Below, piece by piece: positions 45,936 to 59,033 of a stretch of 64,000 nt of DNA (position 1 is the stretch's first letter; the number at the start of each line of letters is the position of its first letter). The DNA is taken from contig JAUKTV010000004.1 in the NCBI GenBank assembly GCA_030549205.1, positions 1,674,001 to 1,738,000 of the forward strand, given 5' to 3'. Below the pieces are notes generated by a model. The model was not told the origin of the DNA and ran no database searches. It worked only from the letters and a program-made list of their open reading frames with translations. This stretch comes from Apiosordaria backusii. Lineage: Eukaryota; Ascomycota; Sordariomycetes; Sordariales; Lasiosphaeriaceae. Made by a program: the position numbers and the translations under genes.

Positions 45936-48900
45936 TCAAACCCTCAACCTCGAAGGACTACTCTGCAACCGATCCTGCTGCACCATCAACCCCCTCAACG
46001 GTGACCCCGTTCCTCCTACTCCTCCATTCCTCACAGGCGAAGTAATCAAAAACCCCTGCCTATCATACAACCCCAAGCTCTCCACACTCTTCACACTACT
46101 CCTCCCCGGACTCCTATCCCCCCCTCTCGTCGGCGTACCAAAATTCCCCAAACTCATACTTCCCCCCAACCCAGCATACCCACTATGAAAAGTAAACTCC
46201 TCCCTCACCGGCAACTTAAACCCCTCATTATCATTATTCTCCTTGTTATTGTTCTCCACATTCGGCGAGGAGGCATCAGGTACACTCTCCAGCACACTCA
46301 TCCTCAACAAACTCTGCCTCCTCTCATGCACACTCCCCGGCTTTCTCCTCTTATGCGGCGGACTCAACCCCCCACTACTGCCAGCCACAACATTCCCGCC
46401 CCATTCCCACCCCGACTGCCTCTTATCCACCGGGTACGCCAAAGGAATAACCTCCCTGCTCACCCTCGGACTCCCCAAACTTGCCTGACTCAGCGACGCA
46501 TTCAATATCCCAATCGCATTCCCGCTCACCACCCTACTACCAGGCCTCTTAATCGGCGGGAGCGCAGGCTGCGACTGCGACCTGCCATGCTGCACAACAC
46601 CACTCCCACTCCCACTCCCATTGGCAATGGACTGTGACCTCTTCCTCCGCTGAGCGGTATTCACATTCCCCCCCAGCGCCAAGTAATTCCTCCCCCCCAT
46701 CGACTTCCTCTTCTGGAAGTTTTGCAGATTCCCAGAAAACCTCTTTGGGTTCTCATTATGAAGCGAAACCACACTCGAAGTCGACATCTGCGAGTTCATC
46801 CTCCTCAGCGACGCCACCGTATTAGCCAGCGGGATATCATCCTCGTCTTCTTCCGAGTTTGATCCCGAGCCCGCGGCATCATCAACGTCTGAGTCTGGGC
46901 TTGACGGTGACACAGCAACAGAAGATGAGGAGGATTTGGACAAGTTGAGGTTCAGCGGGTCAGGATACAACAGCGAGTTGGCAAAGAAGCTAGCGCTGTT
47001 CACTTCTTGGGCTGCTGTGGCGGACTTTTTGAGGACGCTTACGGGGGGGTTTTCGACGGAGTAGGTGGAGCAGATGGAGTCTCGGTTGCCGTTGCGGGAG
47101 AGGGAGAGCTGGAGTTGGTGCTGGGAGGGGGACATTTTGATGCCGGGTTTCTTGGAGACGCGGGTGGGGGAGGGGGGGCAAACGGTGGGGGAGTGGCGGG
47201 GGACGTTGTGGACTTGGGGGAGTTCGTCGGCGAAGGAGACGGTTTTGACTGGAGACAAAGTCTTGCGGCGTTGTTGGTGTTGGGTGAAGACTGGGCCGGG
47301 GGCGGCTGGAGGTGGGAGGATGGGGATCGTGCTGAGGGTGCTGGTTTTTGTGAGACGGAGGAAGAGAGGGCCGGTGGGCATTCTAGGGGTGTCATCTTGT
47401 TGTTGGATCAGCTTGGAACCGGGGCCCACGCTGGGCCCGGGGGCGAGGATGAGGTCTTGGGTCGGGCTTCCGACGGTCATTCGTCGTTGGATGGCAGACC
47501 GCTCAAGACTTTCTCTGAACAGACCTTGAGTTTTGGGTTGTTGTTGCCTCAATCCAATTGCAGTAGTGCTAGGCGAATACCTGTTGATAGACAAGGGCAG
47601 AGGAACTGGTGCAGTGATGAAAGGGTCGTTCATGACGGGCGGTTGAACACTGGCGGCAGGTTGTGGTGCGACGACAAAGCCATCCAATGGCATGATTGCC
47701 TTCTTGACCTCGTCGGGCATTTCATCCTCGCTGAAAACTGTCGACAATGAGGATGAGATGGAGCTCCTCGGTGACTGAATCACCATCGTAACCTCCCTCT
47801 CAGGCTGCTGCTGCGACTCTTGCTTTTGCACCAGCGCACTGCGACTAGGCGACGTCAACCCGACCGGGTTCTCAACTGGGCTCTCGTCACCAGCCAAACT
47901 ATCCGACTCCGACACGGCCGACACCTCTGAGTCCTGTCTCTTGTGGCCCGCCGTCTTCTTGGGCAGCAAGCACTCCTGACTTGTCCCCGCCAACGACATC
48001 GTCCTAGCATTCAACGACCCCATCCTCATATGCCTTCCCCGGCCAACCCCACCATTGACACTCCCCGCTCTCAACCTCTTCTCCGTCGACTTCAAAATCT
48101 CCGACAACGTCGAATCAGTACTCTGCGCCCTCGACCTCCCCCTCGCCACGGCCCTCGGCGGAGTCTGAGGCAGCGACCTATGAGGTGGTGGAGGCGGAAC
48201 CACCCTCTGCTGAACTTGCACCTGCTGCTGCTGCTGCTGTCCATAACCCCCAACCACAGCCCCAACAGTATTACTCCTCACAACACTTCCCCCCGTGCCC
48301 GCCACAACCGCTTTCCTAGGCGGCTCAGGCAACACCCTCCCCCCTCCCGCAAACCCAGCCCCCAACCTCAAACACCCATACCCCCTAATCTTATCACTCC
48401 CCAACCCAATCTCCCTCTCCTTCTCCTCCTGCTGCCTTCCCCAAGCCCTCGCCGCAGCAGAACATCCCCCAGAAGGGTACCCATGAACAGTATGATGAAC
48501 CCTAGGCAGCGTATTCCCCTTCCCCAGTTCCCTCATAGGCCAAGACCCCCTCTCCCCCTTTTCCTTCAGCGACCCCCCTCTGAAAAAGCTTCTCTTTGGC
48601 ATCTCCGGTACCGCCGGGGCAGCAATAGAAGTAACAGGACCATGAAGTAAATCCCCATCTACCCAGTTGGGCTTAGCCCGGTTACTAAACGCCCTCTCCA
48701 ACTTTTTGTCCTCTTCCCCAGTAGCAACAGAAGACGGCCAAGCACAAGATTGACTCCTCCCCAACCCTTTATCCCTCCCCTTCCCCTCCATATCATCATC
48801 AACAACACTATCCCCCCCCTCCTCCGTCAACCGCCTCAACATCCCCCTCCCTCTCTGTCCCCCCCCAAAACCGGCAGCGACCTATGCCTCTTCTGCTCCT

Positions 48901-49306
48901 GCCCATCAACAGCCATCCCCGCCAGCGTCAAAGCACTAACCTCCACAACCTCAAAAACCCCCTCTTTGCTGCCCCCCCCGCCAAACTTCTGCAGTCTGTT
49001 CCTCTCCGTCCCGTTTACCGTCGAAGCAATATGACTGCGTTCCGTCTCTGTGCTATCCCCCGCTCTAATCTCCGGCATCCCGCTCAGTCGCGCTGTCAAT
49101 CTCCTCTGAGCAGACCGCTTCCTCTTGCGGAGGTAGAGCAACAACAGAGCGATGGCTACACCGATGGAGATGGTCGAGATGAGGATTATCACTACTAGTC
49201 CTGTGGCGGTTGTGAGGGGGTTGAGGGAGGAAGGGGGGAGGGATTGGGAGGCTGAGCCTGAGCCGGAGCCGGAGACTAGCTGGGGGGAGTCGGGTGATGG
49301 TGACAT
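45936..49306 (-). CDS. single-pass membrane protein with about 1,060-residue disordered tail, frameshift in a C8 run
   Basis: Two abutting frames appear to be one gene. The first starts at 49306 (MSPSPDSPQL). It has a Ser-rich N terminus, one transmembrane span at residues 34-59 (LVVIILISTISIGVAIALLL) and a stop-transfer RKRKR, and stops at about 48836. The second is a 968-codon frame beginning at 48842. Adding one base to the run of eight C on the plus strand (48859-48866) merges them, reading SLPVLGGGQRGRGMLRRLTE, for 1123 residues in total. The tail is rich in Ser, Pro, Arg and Gln, with motifs such as LPLSINRYSPST and a basic C terminus. A type III-like anchor with a short outside end and a long cytosolic tail is the likeliest topology. 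I do not recognise the family; a cell-cortex or signalling scaffold is speculation. Confidence 0.75.
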
Positions 49307-50566
49307 TTTGAAGGAGCGGGTGTCATTAAGGAATGAGTCAAACACCAAAGGAGTGATTACCACCAGGAAAAAGGAGTGTGTAGTGGTTGGTTTGTGATGA
49401 TGATGCCCGTGGCGGTGGTGTGGTGGTGGTGGTGGTGGTGATACTCCCGTTGGAAGGCCACTGACCAAGCAGTGTGTCTGTGTGGCGATGCAAGAAGGAA
49501 AGAAAAAAGACAAGAGAGACAACAAGAAACAGTGGTGGGTGGGTGGCGAGAGCATGTTAGAAAAAGCGCGGCTGGTTGGTCGGCAATATTCGATCAAGTT
49601 GAGAGGACAGGACAGGAATGTAGTCGTGCCGAGCAACCCCATTCCAGTTCCTCTTCAGCTGAGACAATGCGTGACGATATCTACCGCCTCCTCTCCATAG
49701 CATACAGCAGGAAATCACTGGAATGATGAATGAAATGAGGTAAACATTTGCTGAAATGTTCGATCTCTCAAGATAAATCCTGTTCATTGTGTTGATATAA
49801 ACAACATCTTGTTTGTTGACTTTCGGATTGACTCGATCTCCGAGGTTTGGGGGGAAGGGGGCTGACCACTTTCATGTGTGCATCCGAGTCTGCCAACTAG
49901 GTATGTTAGCACCTTGGGATTAGAGAGCAGAGAAGGAGAGAAGCGGTGTCTACTCCTGCACATAGTGGCGGCAAGACATCCTCGAAGGTCGAGACCCAAA
50001 CTTGCCTCAACACCTAAGCGCCCCGTCATCATGAACCACTGCACCTCACATAAGCATTATTGATCCTGTCAAGTAGTGGTAAGAAATAAAGTTATTGCAG
50101 AAGCACGATAGGTATCTTGACATCACAAAAAATCCCTCCTTCGCAGAACAACACCCACCAACTTAGACCTGCCACAACGTTTTCGCTTCGTTTTTCAGCT
50201 ACCTCTTTTCTTCGCAGCAGCAAAGCAATCAATGCAAACACACCACGTACGCAAGCACTTGTAATGCAATAACAACAAATTTGGCAACCAGTCATAAAAA
50301 AGAAAACTTCCTCTGATTTCATTTCCATAAAGTGTAAAAAAAAGCTTTCGCTGAATGCTCCCTTTTACCCCCCCTTCCCCATACCAGGTTCCGTTTAAAA
50401 ACACACCACAAATCCCCTAGTATCCACAGTGAAGAGAAAAGAAGCACCGAGTCTCGTTTTCAAAAGACTGGTGAGATAGAAAAGATATGACCATAACCCA
50501 TATGTGCAGCTGGTAGATCATGGGACCATAACAAGGGAAACGCACGAGGAGGGAGTCAATCCCCGC
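49307..50566. other. intergenic: leader of the membrane-anchored gene and DUF1996 3' region
   Basis: No gene is supported. The left end can be read for about 110 codons in frame with the downstream gene, but it is His/Pro-rich and looks like leader. Confidence 0.5.
49421..49440. repeat. GGT trinucleotide repeat
   Basis: A run of GGT units (ACC on the minus strand) about 115 bases upstream of the membrane-anchored protein's start codon. Confidence 0.8.
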
Positions 50567-52264
50567 TTAGTGCGATCCGTGTCTGTGGCGGTGGAGGTGG
50601 TTAAGCTCCCGGCGAGCCTTCTGAGCACCAAGAGTGGCAGTCACGGTGACAGTCTCAACCTCGGTGGCAGCGGCCAGCATAACATACTCCACGGTCTCGA
50701 TAACGACAATCTTGCTAACAACCCTGCCGTTGGTGACATACTCGGTGCGAACAAGCTCATAGCCAGATGGGATGGGCGCCTCCGAAGGAGTAGGGGTGAG
50801 AGTCGGGGTCGGCTCAGGCTCGGGCTCGGGTTGAGCAAGGGCAGTGACCTTGACCTCCTCAGAGCTCGAGCTGGAGGTGGAGCTGGGAGCATCCCCGTTG
50901 AAGATACCACCAGGCTGGTAGGCGGAGGAATCAGCAGGCTGGTAGGTGACAGTGGGAACTGGAACATGGCTGGTCTGGTCCGCTCCCGGCTGCTGGGCAT
51001 TAGCAGGAGCCGGTCCGTAGCGGATAGGAACATTTCCAGGAAGAGAAGCGCCGCATTTGCCAGTGACTTTCTCGGTGGCGAGGATCTCGGGAAGCTCAAT
51101 CTTGCACTGGCGCTGCTCGTCCTCGCTCTGCAGGGTAAACAAGGGGCAGGCAGTGAGCAAGCCGCTAGGGTCGGTGCAGGTGTCGACAGCATCCTGGAGG
51201 AACTCCTGGTCCCAACCGCTAGCAAAGTCGCCGTGGAAACCGAAGCCTACGACTGTTAGTGACTTCCAACGTCAAAGACGGTCAATACATACCTTGAGCA
51301 TCACCGTTGGCCATGACAAACTCGCCAGGAATACCATTGAACTTGTTGGTCTCGTAGATGATCTCGAACATCAGACTCGGCAACTTGGTGTCAAACCCCT
51401 TGGGGCACCATCCATCCGTAACAAGGTCGGGATATGCGACATGGGATCTGTGGTTCGCCGAGTCCAGGTCCTTGCCATTCCAGCAAGAAGGGAACATGAG
51501 CTCCAGGCGAATACCATCAGGGCAGTTGCCGTCGAGGTAGCCCTTCTCAGGCAGATAGTGGCGCACCAAGGCACCCTCGGGCTTCTTGTTGTAGTCAAGG
51601 CAGTTAAAGCCGACGGCGCGCTGAGCAAGATCTTCCTGGCTCGTCTCACCGAGCATGGCCCAGAGGGACTTCTCGGGGTCGGCATCCATGTAGTTTCGGG
51701 TGCCAATGGAGTAGTTGCGGCGGTTGCTGTCACCGGCAACCATGCGGAAGCCGTTGGGGAATGCCTTGACACCCTTGTCGGGATTGCCAGCATCCTTATT
51801 GAGGAGATAGTAGCTGACGGGCAGAGTTAATTGCCAAGAACGAACAGATCGGTTGATTAAAGGGACAAAAACCTACGCAAGCATACCACCCGCCTGGGTG
51901 ACCTCTTCAAAGGTACCATCCTCGTGCTTGAAGTACATCTGGGGAGACCAGTAGGCTGACTTATCCTCAAGGGCGGCGCAAGAAGTACACGAGCCGGCCC
52001 TAAGCTCAGCGTGTCCCGCGTTCATGCTGAAACCTGAAATGGCAGTTAGCAACTCGAGCCCAAGAACCGCACAGTCTTGCGGGTAGCAACGAAAATAAAC
52101 TCACCATTGGAGCCAAAGATAGCATGGGCGTGCTGAGAAGCCCTGCCAGGGGCGACGATAGGATCCAAACGAGCCAAGCCTACGCGACCACGGCACTCCA
52201 TACGCCAGAAAGCCTCAGAGAGGCCAACGGAGGCGAGAACCGCAAGAGAACTTGTGACCTTCAT
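50567..52264 (-). CDS. DUF1996-domain secreted protein
   Basis: Four exons (52264-52105, 52033-51877, 51813-51293, 51246-50567) are joined by introns of 71, 63 and 46 nt that all agree in phase, giving 505 residues. A signal peptide occupies residues 1-19 (MKVTSSLAVLASVGLSEAF). The DUF1996 domain follows, with FWRMECRGRVGLARLDPIV, HAHAIFG, SCTSCAALEDKSAYWSP, LELMFPSCWNGKDLD and HVAYPDLVTDGWCP, all hallmarks of this fungal extracellular family. The cysteines suggest disulphides. After about residue 345 the protein turns into a Ser/Pro/Glu linker (PEPEPEPTPTLTPTP) and ends in HLHRHRHGSH. The biochemical role of DUF1996 is not established; wall association is plausible. The 46-nt third intron is near the lower limit, but its donor GTATGT and acceptor GTAG are good. 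Confidence 0.92.
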
Positions 52265-55200
52265 TTTGATTGAGTAAAAGGAATGACTTTGGTGGGATTG
52301 CAAACGGAGATTGCGGATAAATGAGTGTGAGAAAGGTCGAAAAATTGACGCTTTTCAGAAATTGCTGCCGGAAGGACTGTTCCAGTAGAAACTCTTTTGG
52401 GCAAGATACCGAGGAGACTTGACGACAAAACGATCCTGGCGTTTCGACAAATCTAGGTGGACATGTGGTTAGCTCTGTGGTGTAAATTATGGTGTGAATT
52501 CGCATGGCGGGCCCCAAGAAGTTGCCCTCAATAGTAAGAGAATGGGGGGCCAATGAAGTGGCCGTTATTGTGCGTTTTGAGCGACTTTTTTGATGCTTGG
52601 GATGAAAAGTCAGTGGAGGAGGAGCATGTGCTCAAGTAACATACCAATTCGATCCAGTCGAGGCGAGTTGTCGTTTGTCAGGAATGGCACGCAGCAGTCC
52701 AACCACCTTATTTCAGACGAGTCCCTAACGTCTATCCAACTCCTCAATTCTGGAGGTTATTGGTATAGTCGCTGACGTTGACCGTGGGTACCCGCGCTGG
52801 GTCTGAATCAGACTGTCGTTTGTCGGTGGCACAGAGATTGTGTCGTCGTGGAGGGGAAGTCGCAGAAAAGACGAAGAGCACCAAGAATCGAAAACCCGCG
52901 ATCAACACACGAAAGAATGAATGAATGCAGAAAAAGAATGAGCGGCAGACTCGAATGCGAAGAAGGCACCGAGTACGTAAATGAGCGTGGGTCCCAAAGA
53001 AGGACAAGAGAGGGTTGAAAGTGAGTGTTGAGCGGTGTGTTGCTGCGGGAAGAAGGAAGAAGGTCAACAGACTCGGGTTGGAGGTTCGTCGCAAGAAAGC
53101 GAAAGAAGGGAGCCGTCGCAAAGGGAGGATGGCGGATAAGACATGTGCCCACGCTGAAGATAAAACGCCCGCCGCTGTAGAAAACGGGGCCTTGGAATTC
53201 GGGGGCCCGCGACCCAGGGGAAGGACCCCTTGCTGTTACGCAGGACGCTCTTTCCCGAAGCGGCTCTCAACCACAAAAGGAAGCGCTGTGATTGGCCAGG
53301 CCGGAGTGACGAGAGCTTAACAGTTGGGATTAAGGGGACGATGCTCCAAGGACCCGTAACCATATGCCGTGGGGCTTGAGGCGATAGGCCTGATGATTCT
53401 AATTGTAGTTATGATGAACGGCTGGGCTGTCACTCTTGTTTGCGTTTAACAGAGACGGTCCATAATGAGGTTAGGAGTCTTGGAGGTCTTGGGAAAGGGA
53501 AAGCCCTGCCGACCTGCCGACTTTTGGGAGCCGCAGAGTCCCCAGATATACCACAGAGAGCACCTCATTTCGGGCCGTGAGGTTACGGGAGGTCAAAGAC
53601 GACAGCAGCACTTGTGGTCTTTGCCCAATATACGTGTTATCTCTCAATGCTCTTGTTGTCCCGACCTGTGTCCTGGTGGCTGCATCGAGTGGTCGGACAA
53701 GCTGTAATTGCCATTTCGCTGGGCCATCCAATCTCATCCTCTCGCAAACAACTCCACCGCAATCATCACCACGCACCTTGGCTGCATTTGACCACCATCT
53801 CACAAGGACACATGTGCTGTACCTGCGTGAGCCTGCCGCTGTTCAACCACTCCCCTGGTCACGACATCTCTTCTCGCTTCTCATACATAACACAACAAGA
53901 GCTGCGCATGTTGTGACTGCGTTCTGCTAGGTGGTCCAGTGAAAAGCGAGGTGAGCGGTGTCGGTGTGTTCGTATCAGATTGATGGATAGGGGAGAAATC
54001 GTAACCCAGGAAGACCGTTGCATGAGGTGTCGCCGCATGCCCGCCGCATTGGTCGCTGATGGCCGCGGTGGCGCGCCCCCGTTGCATCAAGCGGGGTATC
54101 CCAGTACCCTGAGCCTGCACGCCAGATAAAATGCGAGGGGCTTTGGGTCAAGGCCAATGACGAAGCTTCCAGGACCTGAAACGAGTTTCATGCTTTGTCG
54201 TTGCGCTAGAGTTATTCCAGGGGTTTACCCGATTCCAAACGCCCATCTTCGACCAATCACGACCCCAAACTGTGTATTCTTGCCCAGACCTCAACGGCAC
54301 ATTGAAGTTTCCCTCGCGTCTTGAGCCCAAGAACCCAAGAAACACCATTTTCTAATGAATGGCATCCTGTTTCCCCTTTTTTGTTCTTCACTCACCTTCC
54401 TCTGCCGGCGCTACGAAAGAGGGAATCCTTGGTGTCGATGAGCACAGGCGGTTGGTGGAGGAGTGAAACACAAACGTTGTGCCAGCGGTGTCGCTCGTTA
54501 TTTGCCGTTTCCCCTCTCCTTTGATTTTCGTTCCCGTATGCCCGATGATCGCCTCTCAGATCAACCGATCATCGAGCATTCCCGGGTTCTTGGTTCAACA
54601 AGAAACTGCTCATCAAATTCCTCAGTCGCAGTGCATCACATCACCATGGTGCAGCTGCCCGCAGGAGGTGCAGTCACGTGGTGATATGGTAGACTGTTGG
54701 TCGTTGACGGGTGGTAGGTGCCATATCGGCAGTGGATGTGCGAGTGCGAGTGTAATAATAAGTGCGAGCCTGACTGATGAGCGAGCGGTTCAAGATGGAA
54801 GGTGTGATGGTTTGCAATGTTTCCATTCAAATCTATTCCTGGTTCCACGTACGGAGCATCTTTTCATCAACAGGATCCAGAGGTTGGATGCCACGGTTGA
54901 TCACCAGAGCTTCGCCGCTGGTTGATCGGATGATGGCATTTATTTATGGTGATATCTGATATTAAATATGCGAGGCACGATTCCCGCCTCTCCACTCTGC
55001 AAGGCAACCAGACCACACCCTCATGCGGATCAGGGTTCTGGGCGAAAAAAGAGGTTTGTCGTCTGTACCGCGTCTTGGCGTCTGAACCCCTTCATGTCAA
55101 AGCCAGGTGGCTCGTGCACCCTCTTCAAAAGTGTGGCTAGTGGGCCGTTTTCTACGGGGACCCACATTTGCGCCGCACCTTATTGCTGCCACCTTCAGCG

Positions 55201-55453
55201 CTTGGGGCCCGGCGGGGTTGTGGCCGGCAAGGCCAGCACAGGTGGCATCCAGGGATGAGTTCAGGCGGTGTTAGGGACCGATTGATAGTGTTGTGGCGCA
55301 CCTGCAACCCAGCATCAACCACAACATTGCTTGTTTGTCGCATGGTCCATGATAAACAAACTACGTGTTTTCTCTTGTTTGCGCCGTTCATAATACCAGC
55401 AGTAGCTCCCGGACTACGCCAGATGCCGTGACCGCTTCCCAATCACTTGTACG
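52265..55453. other. 3.2-kb divergent intergenic region
   Basis: This lies between the DUF1996 gene (-) and the auxilin-like gene (+). Frames at about 52744-53363, 53471-53930 and 54479-54925 are open but show no domain and have shadows of equal length on the opposite strand. I call no gene. Pyrimidine-rich stretches near 53700-53900 and 54360-54540 could be leader sequence. Confidence 0.55.
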
Positions 55454-58340
55454 ATGGATGATCTTTCAGGCCTGAGCTGGACAGCACCCGACGCCGGGAA
55501 GAAGCCCGGGCAACCAACGCCGATCTCGAACCCCGCGACGTCCAGCTTCTACCCCTCGCTGCGCCCGACCCCTTCGCCGTTCAACTCGGGGCGAAATACG
55601 CCGCTCTCGACTCAGGGATCCGGAAATATCGGTGCCAAAGCTCCCGCCGCTAAGCCCGCGCAGGACAGCTTCAGCAACCTCCTGAACTTTGGTTCTGGCA
55701 AGAGTAACGCGAACCTGAGTCTGAAAGAACGGCAAGAACAGTTGGAGGCAGAGAAGCGCAAAAAGGAAGAGGAGAGAAGGAAACAGGCACAAGCGCAATT
55801 TGGAGATGGGCGTTTCTTGGACTCTCTTGGACAGAACCTTTCGGGATCTCAGAGTTCCTTGAGAACACCATCACCAGCCATAGCTCCACCGCCTCAAATA
55901 GGGGGACCAACGATAGATTCTGGGTTACGAAAGGGAACAAACACATCAGAAGGAGACGAGGACCTGTTTGCAGCGTTCAATGCCAGCACCAAGGTTGACA
56001 ACTCGAGCCACTATCCGCCGCCATCTTCGCATACTCCTTCGCCAGCGCCAGCCCTAGACCTCAGCAGCCCAGGAGCCTGGAATAAGCCAGCGGCTTCGAT
56101 TCCCAGTACTGGAGGCTTTGGTGATGTTGATGATGATGACCCATTTGGGCTGAACCAGCTCAAGCCGAAATCCAGCACTCCTGCGCCTCCACCGCCTGCC
56201 GACGATGATTTTGACATTTTGGGAGATCTAGGGAAGCCAGTGGACCAGGTCAAAAAGAGGCCAACCCCAGCTCCGACATTTGCGCGAGAGCCCGAACCTG
56301 GAAAGGCCATTGAAGACTCGTCTTCAGATTCCGAGGATGAGCAACCACCACCGCAGCCTTCACGGCCAACAAGACCATCAGACGATCCCTTTGACAGAGC
56401 GGTTGCTCAACTTGTGGATTACGGCTTCACCCCTGAAAATGCCAGAAGAGGACTTACTGAAAGTGGAGCTGGACTTAACGTTCAGGCGGCTGTAAATTGG
56501 CTTCTCGATGACGCCCACCGCCAGGCAAAAGAAAAGTCAAAATCAAAGGGACAAGGCGGCGCGAGGGAACAACCTTCCAGAGGAAGCGGTGAGCGCGCTT
56601 CGAGTCAATCAAGAAATGGCGGCCCGGCCTGGGCAAGGGAAGGGGACGTTTCCAGGGAAAGACACAACCAATCTCCAGCTTCCATGGATGGCGACTTTGC
56701 GAAAACTGCTGCGGCTGTAGGTACCAGTCTGTTCAAGACGGCAAATAGCCTTTGGAAGACAGGGCAAAAGAAGGTGCAAAAAGCTGTTGCCGAGTTTCAA
56801 CAAGATGGTGATCCGAATCAACCAAAATGGATGCGGTCTGCCCAGGACCATTCTGGAGGCGATGCCAAGAGGGAAGTGCCCGATGTCACAAACGAAGCCA
56901 TGATGTTGGAGGGCGGAGGGCCACCCCCACGGAAACCAGGAAGGTCTGGTGTTGACAGTCGGCCATCCAGCAATGCGCCATCACGAGATCGATCACCGGC
57001 CCTGCCAGTTCGTCCAGGATCAGGTGCTCAAGGACCAAAGTGGCAACAGGCCTCCCAACCATCTCTCGATCCGCGCGCTCGACTTGGGAGGCTTGCGGCC
57101 GAGGACGAAGGTGCTCAAGCGTATGTTAGTCCAGCTCGTAGGAAGAAGACGACTCCCCAGCCACAGCCGGCACCAGCGCAGCCTGAAGAAGACCTGTTAT
57201 TTGGCGCCTCGGCAGCGCCCAAACCACGGCCAATGCCATCAGCTCAGTCATCTCAGCCCTCTCCAGCTCCTCGGCCGGCAGCTCGCTCATCACCGATGCC
57301 TAAACCAGCCCCTGCTCGCCCACCACGCCAGATCCCTCCAGTATCAGCAATTGCTCTACAATCATCGATACAACATCGCCTCCAAGGCACCGCTCACTTC
57401 AAACGCGGTGACTACGCATCTGCACATGCCTCTTATGCCTCCTCTCTTTCTGCTCTTCCAAAAGACCACCCTCTCGCCATCCTTCTACTCTGCAATCGCT
57501 CCCTCACAGCCCTCAAAACCGGCGAACCCCGCCAAGCAGTCGAAGACGCGGACAATGCCGTCAAGCTCATCGGCCCCGGAAAGGGCGAAGGTGAGCACGT
57601 CGAGGTCCAAAGCGAGACCGGCACCACTGAAAAGCGAGACATGCGTGAGCTCTACGGCAAAGCTCTCACCCGCAAAGCCGAAGCCCTCGAGCAAATGGAG
57701 AAATGGGCCGATGCCCTCGCCGTCTGGCAGACATGCGTTGAGTCCGGCCTTGGTGGTGCTACCGCCGCGGCGGGAAGACAGAGATGTCAGAAAGCACTCG
57801 CGCCAAAGCCGGCGCCTCGTCCTGCTTCTGCTCGGCCTGCTGCGCCGGCCCGTCCAAGACCAGCGGCGACTACCGGCCACAAGAGCGCCGAAGCTGTTAG
57901 GAGGCTGCGGGAGGCTAATCAAGCTGCCGAGAAGGAGGGTGACGAGAAGTTTGCGCTCGCTGACAAGGTTGACGCCAAGATCGCGACTTGGAGGGACGGA
58001 AAGAGGGATAATTTGCGGGCGCTGTTGACGAGTTTGGATAATGTGCTGTGGGAGGGGAGCGGGTGGAAGAAGGTGGGGCTGCATGAGTTGGTTATGGCGA
58101 ACAAGGTCAAGATTGTTTACATGAAGGCTATTGCGAAGACGCATCCTGATAAGGTATGTTTTTTTTGTTTTTTTTTTTTTTTTTTTTGACGTTATCACTG
58201 TGAAAATGGGGACGATGGCTAACTAGTGAGGGAAACAGATTGCGCAAGACGCAACCACTGAAGTCCGCATGATTGCTGGGACGGTGTTTAGCACGCTGAA
58301 CGAGGCGTGGGATAAATTCAAGGCGGAGAATAAGCTCTAG
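55454..58340 (+). CDS. SWA2: auxilin-like clathrin-uncoating factor (Swa2/Aux1)
   Basis: Exons 55454-58153 and 58239-58340 (933 residues) flank a phase-0 intron of 85 nt (GTATGT to ACAG). The domain order matches Swa2. A long clathrin-binding disordered half comes first, with DPF/NPF-type and acidic motifs (DDDPFGLNQL, EDLFAAF). A UBA domain lies at about 311-358 (DPFDRAVAQLVDYGFTPENA). TPR repeats follow at about 630-770 (RLQGTAHFKRGDYASAHASY). A C-terminal J-like domain has HPDK at 897-900, the tripeptide HPD that triggers Hsp70 ATP hydrolysis. Swa2 recruits Hsc70 to strip clathrin from vesicles and also supports cortical ER inheritance in yeast. The final exon (IAQDATTEVRMIAGTVFSTL) completes the J-like helix bundle, so reading through the intron would destroy function. 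Confidence 0.93.
58168..58188. repeat. T21 homopolymer inside the SWA2 intron
   Basis: A run of 21 T interrupted upstream by one G lies just after the 5' splice site. It is a likely site of length variation and sequencing error. Confidence 0.9.
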
Positions 58341-59033
58341 TAGGTTGTGGTAAAGCACGGAGTTGGGGGAGCGTAGAATAAAATACAGTCAGGAAATGAA
58401 AATAGAATATCATGTCATGTATGATGACCCAAGTTCAACTAATTCATGGAAAATATTTGGATGGTAGATTTTGCAAAAAAGTAAACCAAAGAGTTAAGCC
58501 TTCAAAAAGAATCGATCCCTCAACCTGAGGAGTTCCACCACAGGCATCATTGGGTAGGGGGGTGGGTTTCCGAGAGATCGGAGCAACCTGACCTCAGGTT
58601 TAAAGGAAATCCACGTTCTGTCGCGGTTGACCGATGCGCCATACAGCCTGATCACTCCTTTACTCTCAGATATTAGGGACTGCGAAACTCCGGCCTATAA
58701 AGGGGAGCAGTTGCTGTCGCAGTTGGAACCGCAGGTCAGTGTCAACAGTGTGAAGAATAGCAGCTCAACAGATTTAACTGTGGGCAACATAGAAAGAAAA
58801 TCAACAAATTTAATATCATTGAATCGTGGTAGATTTAAACAACACATGGTATCCCCATTCGATCCGCTATGTCTCAACCACAACCTGCTATAGTATACCA
58901 AATATATTATTACCATGCCAACACCAACCAGTGCCATGCTTTGTAAAGCACCAAACACACAATTAAAAAGACCAGTATTCTCCCCATCTCAGCTACCTTC
59001 CCCAACTGCTTCTCACGCACCATCCAACCCAAA
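58341..59033. other. intergenic between convergent SWA2 and UBC7
   Basis: A/T-rich 3' flanks. No RNA gene or coding sequence was recognised; a tRNA was looked for and not found. Confidence 0.6.

Noticed and set aside
52744..53363. Minus-strand frames of about 100-125 codons upstream of the DUF1996 gene
   Set aside because: They are F/S/L-rich with equal-length shadows on the other strand and no signal beyond composition; likely leader or promoter sequence.
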